From contig CAZZBK010000080.1 of NCBI GenBank assembly GCA_964652155.1, positions 1 to 28,027 of the forward strand: a stretch of DNA of 28,027 bases. The letters run 5' to 3'. The DNA comes from CAZZBK01 sp964652155 (GTDB lineage: Bacteria > Planctomycetota > Planctomycetia > Pirellulales > PNKZ01). The notes beneath the pieces were generated by a model. It did not search any database. It was not told where the DNA came from and was given only the letters and a program-made list of their open reading frames with translations. The translations under genes and the position numbers were made by a program. Positions 1 through 7,335 of the stretch are shown piece after piece. The stretch's first letter is position 1, and each line of letters begins with the position of its first letter.

Positions 1-1
1 C

Positions 2-592
2 ACGGGCAAGCTGGTCCAATATCCGGCTGATCCCAGGTACGGCGCGTTTCAAGAAGCGGCCCGTAACTCACCGCTCATCGGCGCGGTTCCCCTGTTTCAT
101 ACCTATGCCCTGGGCTGCACCGACTCGTCACTCGTGTTGCGCACGTTCGACTTGTTGAGAGGAGTCATCGCCGAATCCTATCGGCACAAACTGGCTGAGG
201 TTGAACCAGGAGCACCACATGGTCGCATTGGCATCATTCATGGCTATTGCACCGGTCTGCCATTGAGTCCCGCGTGGCATGGCAACTTTGCCGTCGTGCC
301 TGAAAGTTGGCGACAACGGATTACCGACTTCTGTCAAATCGAAAAACTAATGAGCCTCGATCTTAGCGGACATTTGCAAAACGAGCATGCGCGCTCGATC
401 TTGACCTACGAGCACGACGGACATCCAACGCCAATGGGGCATTACCTGATCGCCTCGGCGCTGGCGAGCGAACTGCTCAAACAGCCGGAACTACTTGAGC
501 TTGCCCAACGGCGACGCCTGGAAAACCCCTCGCGCACGGAGCCGGCCACGGCGACTCAGGTCAAGCGACCTCCCCTGTCATCGCAGCGCTAG
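2..592 (+). CDS. SGNH-hydrolase-like protein, C-terminal part (cut by window edge)
   Basis: The frame is open from the first bases of the window to a TAG at 590-592, giving 196 visible residues; the real start lies upstream, and the GTG at 134 is probably internal. The best clue is the block DGHPTPMGHYLIA (Asp at 416-418, His at 422-424), followed by a short helix. It matches the C-terminal Asp-x-x-His block of SGNH/GDSL-type esterases and the AlgJ/AlgX-like branch, where Asp and His belong to the catalytic triad. The Gly-Asp-Ser block that would carry the nucleophile is outside the window, so substrate and localisation cannot be judged. In planctomycetes such proteins often sit beside MBOAT acyltransferases and modify exported polysaccharides, but no such neighbour is visible here. 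The assignment rests mainly on one motif. Confidence 0.6.
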   Translation, partial: TGKLVQYPADPRYGAFQEAARNSPLIGAVPLFHTYALGCTDSSLVLRTFDLLRGVIAESYRHKLAEVEPGAPHGRIGIIHGYCTGLPLSPAWHGNFAVVPESWRQRITDFCQIEKLMSLDLSGHLQNEHARSILTYEHDGHPTPMGHYLIASALASELLKQPELLELAQRRRLENPSRTEPATATQVKRPPLSSQR

Positions 593-697
593 GCGAAGGA
601 TCATCGCGAAGCCATCGCCCGCGGCGAACCGGAGCCCAGGTCTCTCGTACCACTCTCTGAGTGGCAAATTTCGCGGCCCCTGTAGCTTTGCGGCACG

Positions 698-703
698 TAT
701 AAT
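698..703 (+). promoter_or_regulatory. candidate -10 box upstream of hrpA
   Basis: A perfect TATAAT lies 45 bases before the chosen hrpA start, in otherwise GC-rich DNA. No convincing -35 hexamer is present 16-18 bases upstream, so this is only a candidate. If used, transcription would begin near 710 and leave a leader of about 38 bases. Confidence 0.3.
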
Positions 704-747
704 AGCCTGCCGAGTTCGCCGTCGAGCACTTGTTTATTCTCGGGCCT

Positions 748-3700
748 ATGATTGCTGATCGTTCGTTGCATGACACCCTGCTGACCGACCGAGTGCGGTT
801 GCGTCGCTTGCTGCGCACGATTGAAGATCGCGAGCGTGCCAAGCAACCGTGCGATGACAGCCGCCAGGCGTTCGAGCAACTGCTCGCCAACTCGCGGCGT
901 AGGTTCAACGAGCGACGGCAGAGCATTGCGACGATCGAGTTCGACGAGTTGTTGCCGATCAACGCCCGACGCGACGAAATCGCCCGCGCGATCGAGGCCA
1001 ATCCGGTCACCATCGTCTGCGGCGAAACCGGCTCGGGCAAGAGCACGCAACTGCCAAAGATTTGCCTGTCGCTGGGGCGAGGCATCGCGGGGCTCATCGG
1101 TCACACGCAGCCCCGTCGCATCGCGGCCCGCAGCGTCGCCGCGCGAGTCGCCGAGGAACTGAACACAGCTCCCGGGCAACTCGTGGGGCACAAGGTCCGC
1201 TTCACCGACGCGACCGGTCCGCAAACACTGATCAAGTTGATGACCGATGGCATCTTGCTCACCGAGCTTAAAAGCGACCGGTTCCTCGACGCCTACGACA
1301 CGATCATCATCGACGAGGCGCATGAGCGGTCGCTGAACATCGACTTTCTGCTCGGCCACTTGCACCGGCTGTTGCCGCGGCGGCGAGACCTGAAATTGAT
1401 CATTACCTCGGCCACGATCGACGCCGATCGGTTCGCCGAACACTTTGCCACGACCCGCGGTCCGGCGCCGATCGTCGAGGTGTCGGGGCGTGGCTACCCG
1501 GTCGAGGTCCGCTACGCGCCGCTTGAGCCCACCGAGGATGCCAGCGAACCGGACATGGTGCGCGCCGCGGCCGACGCAGCCGCGGAACTGTGCCGCGAGG
1601 GGCTTGGTGATTTGCTCGTGTTCATGCCCACCGAGCGACACATTCACGACGCGGCCAAAGCCCTGCGGGGCCGCGCGGCGTCGCTGGGCAATCCCGAGAT
1701 ACTGCCGCTGTACGCTCGCCTGTCGGTCGCCGAGCAGCAGAAGGTCTTCCGCCCGCACTCGCAACGCCGCATCGTGTTGGCGACCAACGTGGCCGAGAGT
1801 TCGCTGACGGTGCCTGGCATTCGCTATGTGATAGACACCGGCACGGCGCGGATCAGCCGCTATTCGAGCCGCACGCGCATGCAACGGCTACCGATCGAGG
1901 CGATCTCGCAGGCCTCGGCCGAGCAACGCAAGGGTCGCTGCGGCCGCGTGGGGCCCGGCATCTGCGTGCGTCTCTACGGCGAGGAAGACTTTCGCAGTCG
2001 AGATGAGTACACGCTGCCTGAAATCCAGCGGACGAATTTGGCCGCGGTCGTGCTCCAGGGGCTTACGCTCGGTCTGGGGGACCTCAATGAGTTTCCGTTT
2101 CTCGACCCGCCCCGGAGCGAGTCGATCCGCGACGGTTACCGCACGTTGTTCGAGTTGGGTGCGATCGACGAGCACGATCAGCTCACGCCGCTGGGCAAAC
2201 GCATGGGCGCGCTGCCGATCGACCCTCGCACGGCCCGCATGGTGCTCGCCGCGCACGACGAGCATTGCCTGCACGAAGTGCTGATTATCGTCGCGGCCCT
2301 CGAAGGACAGGACCCGCGCGATCGGCCTGCCGATCAGGCCCAGGCCGCCGACGGTTGCCATCAACAGTTCGCCAAAGAAGACAGTGACTTTCTGTTCTTT
2401 TTGGGCCTCTGGGATGCCGTGCATAAATGGAAAAGCGAGCTGTCGCGGAGCAAGTTCGAAAAGGCTTGCCGACAGAACTTTCTCAGCCCCACGCGGGTCC
2501 GTGAGTGGCTCGAAATTCATCGTCAACTCGTTGAACTCATCAGCGAGCGGGGTGGTGTATTTACCGAGCGAGCAGGCGACCCGTTGAAAATCCATCCCCG
2601 GCGTGACGACTACGCCGCGATCCACAAGGCGCTCGTTGCCGGCTTGCTCTCGAATGTCGCGTTTCGGGACGAAGGCAACGACTACCTCGTGGGAGGCGGC
2701 GGTCGGGCGAGTGTCTGGCCCGGCTCGGGCGTGTTCGCCAAAAAGCCCAAGTGGATCGTGGCCGGCGAGCAGATCGAGACCACCAAGCGGTACTTGCGTA
2801 CCTGCGCGCGGATCGACCCCGCCTGGATCGAATCGCTTGGCCGACATTTGATCAAACGGACTCATCACGATCCGCATTGGGACGGTCGCGCGGGCGCGGT
2901 CATGGGCTACGAACGCATCACGCTGTTCGGGCTCCCGATCATCCCGCGCCGACGGTGTCGCTACGGCAGCGTCGACCCCGAACGATCGCGGCAGTTGTTC
3001 ATTCAACATGCCCTTGTCGAGGGAGACATCCAAACGCGCGGCGCGTTTCTCGAACACAACCAGCAGTTGCTTGAGCGGCTCAAAGGCTGGGAGCACAAAT
3101 CGCGACTTGAGCTGTTGAGGACCGACGACGCGCGGTACGAATTTTACGACAAGATCATCCCTGCCGAGCTTTGCGATACGCAGCAGTTTGAGCGCTGGCG
3201 AAAGGACATCGAGCGCGAAGACAAGCAGCGATTGTTCATGCAACCCTCGGATCTATTGGCCGATCCGAGCGACGCGGTTGACGACGCCGCGTATCCCGAC
3301 GCGATCGAAACCCCGGCGTTCCAATTGCCGCTCACCTATCGACACGAACCGGGCGCGGCCAACGACGGCATCACGCTCACCGTGCCGGTCGAGGGACTCA
3401 ATCAACTCGATCGACAGCGGGTCGGTTGGCTCGTGCCGGGCTTGCTCGACGAGAAGGTCGCGGCACTGATCAAGTCGCTCCCCAAGGCGATTCGGACCTG
3501 CTTCGTGCCGGTGCCTGAAACTGCCCGACGGGTCGTCGAGCGGCTTCAATTTGGGCGCGGGTCGATCCACTCGGCGGTCGCCGAAGTGCTCACGCAACTC
3601 AGCGGTCGAGCGGTGCGAATCGACGATTTCCGGGACGAAAAGTTGCCCGACTATTTGCAGATGAACGTCCGCGTGGTCGACGCGCAGGGCAAAACCCAAT

Positions 3701-4656
3701 CGCAAGGACGCGACCTCGCGGCGATCCGTTCCCAACTCGGCGGCAGCAACGTCGAACGGCAAGGAGCGATCGACCATGCCCAGTGGCGGCGCGACAAGAT
3801 CACGGCCTGGGATCTCGAGTCGTTTCCGGTCGAGGTGGATGTGATTCGCGGCGGCGTGGCGATGAAAGGCTATCCGGCGCTCGTCGATCGTGGCGACAGC
3901 GTTTCGCTCCGATTGCTCGACCTGCCGCAACGTGCCAAGCAAGCGACCAGCGCTGGATTGCGAAGGTTGTATTATCTGGCCCAGCGACGTGAGTTGGAAA
4001 CGCAGGTGCAGTGGTTGCCGAACCAAAATCAATTGTTTCTCTGGGGCTCGGGCCTGGGCGACCCCTCGTACTTGCGTGAGCAGTTGGCGCTGCTCATCGC
4101 CGAGCGGGCATTTGTGCCCCACGAGCAATTTCCGCGCGACGCGGCCGAATATCAAAAGCAGCTCAATCGCGGCAAGCAACACATCACGGTCGCGGTGCAA
4201 GACGTCGTGGCGCTCGTCGCGCCGTTGCTCAAAGGATATCACGAAGCACGATTGCTCGTGGAACCGTCGCCGCCGCCCTCCTACCAAGCGACGCTCGACG
4301 ACCTGCGATCGCAATTGGAGCAGCTCACGAGCAAGAACTTCTTGACCCTCACGCCTTGGCGGCAATTGTCGCATTACCCGCGTTATTTGCGTGGCATGGT
4401 CATGCGCTGGGACAAGCTGCGCGGCGGCCGATTGGCACAAGATCAGCAGCATCTCAGCGAGTTGCAGCCGCGCTGGCGCGCGTACCTCGAACGCCGCGCC
4501 CGACACGAAGAACACGACCTGCACGACCCCGATTTGGACGTGTATCGTTGGCTCTTCGAGGAGTGGCGGATCTCGCTATTTGCCCAGGAGTTGGGGACCG
4601 CCGCGAGCGCGTCGGCCAAACGGCTCGACAAACTCTGGGATCAACTGCGTCTCTGA
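748..4656 (+). CDS. hrpA: ATP-dependent RNA helicase HrpA (DEAH family)
   Basis: A 1302-residue DEAH-box RNA helicase, close to the usual size of about 1300 for bacterial HrpA. Walker A GETGSGKST starts at residue 92, the DEAH box is at 189-192, motif III (TSAT) at 220-223, and motif VI reads QRKGRCGRVGPG from residue 393, the HrpA-type variant. After the two RecA-like domains come an HA2-type region (roughly 440-560), an OB-fold segment (about 610-700) and a long C-terminal DUF3418-type region to the end. In other bacteria HrpA unwinds RNA and helps process mRNA and rescue stalled ribosomes; it is cytoplasmic. The ATG at 748 is preferred over an in-frame TTG at 730; neither has a strong ribosome-binding site. 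It stands alone: the upstream gene ends 155 bases earlier and the downstream gene has its own signal-peptide start. Confidence 0.95.
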   Translation: MIADRSLHDTLLTDRVRLRRLLRTIEDRERAKQPCDDSRQAFEQLLANSRRRFNERRQSIATIEFDELLPINARRDEIARAIEANPVTIVCGETGSGKSTQLPKICLSLGRGIAGLIGHTQPRRIAARSVAARVAEELNTAPGQLVGHKVRFTDATGPQTLIKLMTDGILLTELKSDRFLDAYDTIIIDEAHERSLNIDFLLGHLHRLLPRRRDLKLIITSATIDADRFAEHFATTRGPAPIVEVSGRGYPVEVRYAPLEPTEDASEPDMVRAAADAAAELCREGLGDLLVFMPTERHIHDAAKALRGRAASLGNPEILPLYARLSVAEQQKVFRPHSQRRIVLATNVAESSLTVPGIRYVIDTGTARISRYSSRTRMQRLPIEAISQASAEQRKGRCGRVGPGICVRLYGEEDFRSRDEYTLPEIQRTNLAAVVLQGLTLGLGDLNEFPFLDPPRSESIRDGYRTLFELGAIDEHDQLTPLGKRMGALPIDPRTARMVLAAHDEHCLHEVLIIVAALEGQDPRDRPADQAQAADGCHQQFAKEDSDFLFFLGLWDAVHKWKSELSRSKFEKACRQNFLSPTRVREWLEIHRQLVELISERGGVFTERAGDPLKIHPRRDDYAAIHKALVAGLLSNVAFRDEGNDYLVGGGGRASVWPGSGVFAKKPKWIVAGEQIETTKRYLRTCARIDPAWIESLGRHLIKRTHHDPHWDGRAGAVMGYERITLFGLPIIPRRRCRYGSVDPERSRQLFIQHALVEGDIQTRGAFLEHNQQLLERLKGWEHKSRLELLRTDDARYEFYDKIIPAELCDTQQFERWRKDIEREDKQRLFMQPSDLLADPSDAVDDAAYPDAIETPAFQLPLTYRHEPGAANDGITLTVPVEGLNQLDRQRVGWLVPGLLDEKVAALIKSLPKAIRTCFVPVPETARRVVERLQFGRGSIHSAVAEVLTQLSGRAVRIDDFRDEKLPDYLQMNVRVVDAQGKTQSQGRDLAAIRSQLGGSNVERQGAIDHAQWRRDKITAWDLESFPVEVDVIRGGVAMKGYPALVDRGDSVSLRLLDLPQRAKQATSAGLRRLYYLAQRRELETQVQWLPNQNQLFLWGSGLGDPSYLREQLALLIAERAFVPHEQFPRDAAEYQKQLNRGKQHITVAVQDVVALVAPLLKGYHEARLLVEPSPPPSYQATLDDLRSQLEQLTSKNFLTLTPWRQLSHYPRYLRGMVMRWDKLRGGRLAQDQQHLSELQPRWRAYLERRARHEEHDLHDPDLDVYRWLFEEWRISLFAQELGTAASASAKRLDKLWDQLRL

Positions 4657-4776
4657 CGAAAGCTAGTCGGCGAAGCGTGTGTGATTTACAATCGAGCGAG
4701 TGATCCCCATGAGCTTGGGACGTCGGTCGACGTTGATCGTCCTTTTTGTCATTTTCATCTGCCGGAGCGTGCTGAT

Positions 4777-6027
4777 ATGAACCGTCTGTTGACTTGGTCG
4801 CTCGTTTGCTTGTTGCCCCTGGCTGCCCAGGCGGCTGATAGTTGGCCGAACTGGCGTGGTCCGAGCTCGAACGGTGTCGCCCCCGGCAAGAGCTACCCGA
4901 CCACCTGGAGCACGTCACAAAATATGAAGTGGAAGGTCGAGTTGCCCGGCCCCGGCGCGTCGACCCCCATCGTCTGGAACGATCGCATCTACCTGACGCT
5001 GGGTAAGGAAGGCAAGAACAGCGTGTTGGCGCTCGACCGCTCGGGCAAGACCGCCTGGCAAACGACGCTCGATGCCGAACGACCCGGCAAGCACAAAAAG
5101 GCGACGGGGAGCAACTCGTCGCCGACGACCGATGGCCAGCACGTGTATGCGTACTTCAAGAGCGGAACGCTCGCGGCGCTCGATTTGAGCGGCAAGGTCG
5201 TTTGGGAGCAGAACCTGCAAAAGCTCTACGGCGAAGATACCCTGTGGTGGGATTTGGGGACGTCCCCCGTGTTGACCCAGCAGCATGTGGTGGTCGCGGT
5301 CATGCAGACCGGGCCATCGTATCTGGCGGCGTTCGATAAGCTCACCGGCAAACCGGCCTGGAAGCAGGATCGCAACCTCGACGCCCCCAGCGAGGCGGCG
5401 CAGAGTTACTCGACGCCGGTCGTGGTCGACGAGAACGGCAAGCAAACACTGGTCGTGCTGGGCGCTGATCATGTGACGGCGCATGCTGCCGAGACGGGCA
5501 AGGAACTATGGCGCGTCGGCGGCTTGAATCCGACCGGACATCAGTACTTTCGCTCGATCGCCTCGCCCGTGGTGGCTAATGGGATCGTCGTGGCCCCTTA
5601 TGCGCGTGGGGCAACGGTGACGGGGATCAAGCTGGGCGGTTCAGGCGACGTGACCAAAAGCCATGTGGTCTGGACCAAGCAAGGGGCTGGCACCGACGTG
5701 CCGACTCCCGTTGCCAATGGTCAACGAGCCTATGTTTGCACCGACAAGGGAGAGTTGACTTGCCTCGATGTACAGACCGGCAAGGTGCTATGGAGTGGGC
5801 AAACCGAGAAGAATCGATTCGCCTTCAGTGCCTCTCCCATCTTGGCTGACGGCAAAGTGTATCTAACGCGCGAGGACGGCAAGGTGTTCGTGATTGCCGA
5901 CGGCAGTGAGTTCAAGGTGCTGGCGGGCAATGAACTCGATGGCGAGACCTGCGTGGCCACGCCGGTGTTTATCGACGGGCAGATACTGATTCGCACGTTG
6001 AATCATTTGTACTGCATTGGGAGTTGA
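4777..6027 (+). CDS. secreted PQQ-like beta-propeller repeat protein
   Basis: A 416-residue protein beginning with a clear Sec signal peptide (MNRLLTWSLVCLLPLAAQAA, cleavage probably after AQA). The rest is a series of propeller blades of the PQQ type, with recurring segments such as VLALDRSGKTAWQ, LAALDLSGKVVWEQ and LTCLDVQTGKVLWSG. The WPNWRGP opening of the mature part is characteristic of the large planctomycete/verrucomicrobial family annotated as PQQ-binding-like or BamB-like repeat proteins. The function is unknown; the domain is structural, and no dehydrogenase motifs are seen. The frame extends upstream to a GTG at 4681, but the ATG at 4777 is chosen because it places the signal peptide at the N-terminus and has GGAG at 4764-4767, nine bases upstream. 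A TACAAT at 4687-4692 may be its -10 box, without a good -35. Transcription ends at the hairpin at 6106-6139. Confidence 0.88.
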   Translation: MNRLLTWSLVCLLPLAAQAADSWPNWRGPSSNGVAPGKSYPTTWSTSQNMKWKVELPGPGASTPIVWNDRIYLTLGKEGKNSVLALDRSGKTAWQTTLDAERPGKHKKATGSNSSPTTDGQHVYAYFKSGTLAALDLSGKVVWEQNLQKLYGEDTLWWDLGTSPVLTQQHVVVAVMQTGPSYLAAFDKLTGKPAWKQDRNLDAPSEAAQSYSTPVVVDENGKQTLVVLGADHVTAHAAETGKELWRVGGLNPTGHQYFRSIASPVVANGIVVAPYARGATVTGIKLGGSGDVTKSHVVWTKQGAGTDVPTPVANGQRAYVCTDKGELTCLDVQTGKVLWSGQTEKNRFAFSASPILADGKVYLTREDGKVFVIADGSEFKVLAGNELDGETCVATPVFIDGQILIRTLNHLYCIGS

Positions 6028-6105
6028 TGGGCGAGTTTTTCTGTTTTCGGCGCGCTGTTCTCGGTGGTGTTGAGTCGATCGAAAACATTGCTCAAGGGAA
6101 AGAAC

Positions 6106-6139
6106 AAAGCCCAGCATGCCAATTGGCATGCTGGGCTTT
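6106..6139. terminator. bidirectional intrinsic terminator between convergent genes
   Basis: A perfect 15-bp inverted repeat (6106-6120 with 6125-6139) encloses an AATT loop. The stem is flanked by T residues on the + side and by A residues on the other, so it can end transcription from both the propeller gene (+) and the small gene at 6170-6475 (-). Confidence 0.92.
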
Positions 6140-6169
6140 TTCGTTTCATCACGATCGAGTTCGACGAGT

Positions 6170-6475
6170 TTAGCCCAAGGCCTCGATGATCTCGGCGACG
6201 CGTTGCAGTTCGGCAATCGCGGCTTTGGTGCTGCCACCGGCGGCACGCAAATACAAGCAGGCCGCCTTGGTTAGGCTGCCGCTCACTTTGCCCGGTTTGG
6301 CTCCCGAAGACTTTTTCTTCTTCGCGGACGACTTGATGATCGAAACGTAGTTCGGGGTCACCTTCACTTTGATGGCCGCGGTGACAGCCGCGGCAACAGC
6401 CTTTGGCTTTTGGTCCGGGTGCTTGGCCATATAGTCACGCACCGCTTGAGCCTTGTTTACACTGGATCTCGCCAC
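6170..6475 (-). CDS. small basic protein with HTH-like N-terminus, function unknown
   Basis: A 101-residue protein that starts at a GTG, with GGAG ten bases upstream on the minus strand. The N-terminal half (about residues 7-48) looks like a compact helical, possibly helix-turn-helix domain: NKAQAVRDYMAKHPDQKPKA, then a short segment ending in TPNYVSIIKSS. A lysine-rich linker follows (KKKKSSGAKPGK, 53-63). The C-terminal helices carry an AGGSTKAAIAEL motif. Similar small proteins of this layout are, as I recall, frequent in planctomycete genomes and are annotated as hypothetical; DNA binding is my inference. No neighbour shares its transcript: a strong terminator lies just downstream and AT-rich DNA upstream. 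Confidence 0.75.
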   Translation of the reverse strand: MARSSVNKAQAVRDYMAKHPDQKPKAVAAAVTAAIKVKVTPNYVSIIKSSAKKKKSSGAKPGKVSGSLTKAACLYLRAAGGSTKAAIAELQRVAEIIEALG

Positions 6476-6534
6476 TGATGGAATACTCCGAAACGAAATG
6501 GAAGCCCGCCGTGAATCCCCTGGCTAGAGTTTAC

Positions 6535-6540
6535 ATTATA
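6535..6540 (-). promoter_or_regulatory. candidate -10 box for the small basic protein
   Basis: Read on the minus strand this is TATAAT inside an AT-rich stretch (6531-6545), placing a start of transcription near 6528 and a leader of roughly 50 bases. No good -35 hexamer is seen at 16-18 bases, so support is partial. Confidence 0.35.
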
Positions 6541-6883
6541 TATGGCATGATGCAATCGATTCCGATGATTCCATCGTGAATAGAGATGGCAGCTCGCCGG
6601 AGGTAAGGCAATCAGCGAAGGACATTACTTTGCATAGGATATATTATTGGGCACCCCCATTCTGGATGCCGTTTTTTATGCAACGCCCCGCTCGATGAGT
6701 GAGAATCGCTAGCGCACATGTTATTTATATAGGATCGACAACATTGTGAGCATGGCGAAGTCCTTCGATCGATCGTTGTCCCCTGAATGGCGACAAATCT
6801 GCCCGTTCAGAGACGGACTGGGTTCATCCCCCCCGATGAGCACGCTCGCTCTGGACTCCGGCGGGTCATCCGGTGTAAGCGCC
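6541..6883. other. AT-richer intergenic stretch running into a gap
   Basis: This stretch is noticeably richer in A and T than the surrounding genes, for example around 6635-6660 and 6715-6735, and holds no gene I can recognise. From ATG 6752 (GTG 6746) a + frame stays open into the N run (MAKSFDRSLSPEWRQICPF and onward). It may be the 5' end of a gene cut by the gap, but I do not recognise the product and length alone does not prove it. Confidence 0.4.
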
Positions 6884-6983
6884 NNNNNNNNNNNNNNNNN
6901 NNNNNNNNNNNNNNNNNNNNNNNNNNNNNNNNNNNNNNNNNNNNNNNNNNNNNNNNNNNNNNNNNNNNNNNNNNNNNNNNNNN
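6884..6983. other. scaffold gap (100 N)
   Basis: Exactly 100 undetermined bases, the conventional filler for a gap of unknown size. The sequences on either side may be further apart than shown. Gaps of this kind often hide repeats such as insertion sequences. Confidence 0.98.
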
Positions 6984-7065
6984 TCTCTCAAAGGGAACAG
7001 GGATTTTCTAGCTACGTTTGAGACGCTCTCGCGGTCGTCTGATCGACGGGGGAGATCGAAGCCAG

Positions 7066-7103
7066 AAGAAAAAAGCCCGGCTTAGGACGAGCCTAAGCCG
7101 GGC
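7066..7103 (-). terminator. intrinsic terminator after tRNA-Ala
   Basis: A perfect 12-bp stem (7075-7086 with 7092-7103) with a five-base loop, followed on the minus strand by a run of T with interspersed C (7065-7074). It lies just downstream of the tRNA 3' end. Confidence 0.9.
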
Positions 7104-7109
7104 GATTCT

Positions 7110-7185
7110 TGGTGGAGGTGAGGGGAGTTGAACCCCTGACCTTCTCATTGCGAACGAGACGCTCTCCCAACTGAGCTACACCCCC
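7110..7185 (-). tRNA. tRNA-Ala (anticodon CGC), CCA encoded
   Basis: On the minus strand this folds into a full cloverleaf of 73 bases plus an encoded CCA (7110-7112). The acceptor stem pairs GGGGGTG with CACCTCC and contains the G3:U70 wobble pair that identifies alanine tRNAs; the discriminator base is A. The anticodon stem is TCTCG/TGAGA with loop TTCGCAA, giving anticodon CGC, which reads GCG. The T arm contains GTTCAA. The gene has its own promoter and terminator and no tRNA neighbours in the window. Confidence 0.97.
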
Positions 7186-7198
7186 AAGCAATTTACGA

Positions 7199-7226
7199 AT
7201 TTTACACCGTCGCGGTGACTTGTCAA
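7199..7226 (-). promoter_or_regulatory. sigma-70-type promoter of tRNA-Ala
   Basis: On the minus strand a perfect TTGACA (7221-7226) is followed after 16 bases by TAAAAT (7199-7204, five of six consensus). Transcription would start near 7192, about seven bases before the mature tRNA 5' end. Confidence 0.75.
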
Positions 7227-7261
7227 AGGCGCTGATCTTGGGCGGAGGCATGCGGATGAAC

Positions 7262-7298
7262 AAAAAAGCCGTCGGGACAAGCGTGTGTCCCGACGGCT
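7262..7298 (-). terminator. intrinsic terminator after glutamine synthetase
   Basis: A perfect 12-bp stem (7267-7278 with 7287-7298) with an eight-base loop, followed on the minus strand by six T residues (A run at 7262-7267). It lies 38 bases beyond the glutamine synthetase stop codon. Confidence 0.92.
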
Positions 7299-7335
7299 CG
7301 ATGATAACCTGATAGCAGTTGGGCTCGATTGCCCA

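Noticed and set aside
650..664. Small hairpin CCACTC-TCT-GAGTGG after the SGNH-like gene as a terminator
   Set aside because: Only six base pairs and no T run follows, so termination is not supported.
601..4524. Several large minus-strand frames opposite hrpA
   Set aside because: They follow codon periodicity of the helicase gene and have no motifs of their own.
6541..6560. TGGCATGATGCAATC as a sigma-54 promoter
   Set aside because: The GG and GC are not ten bases apart, so the invariant spacing fails.
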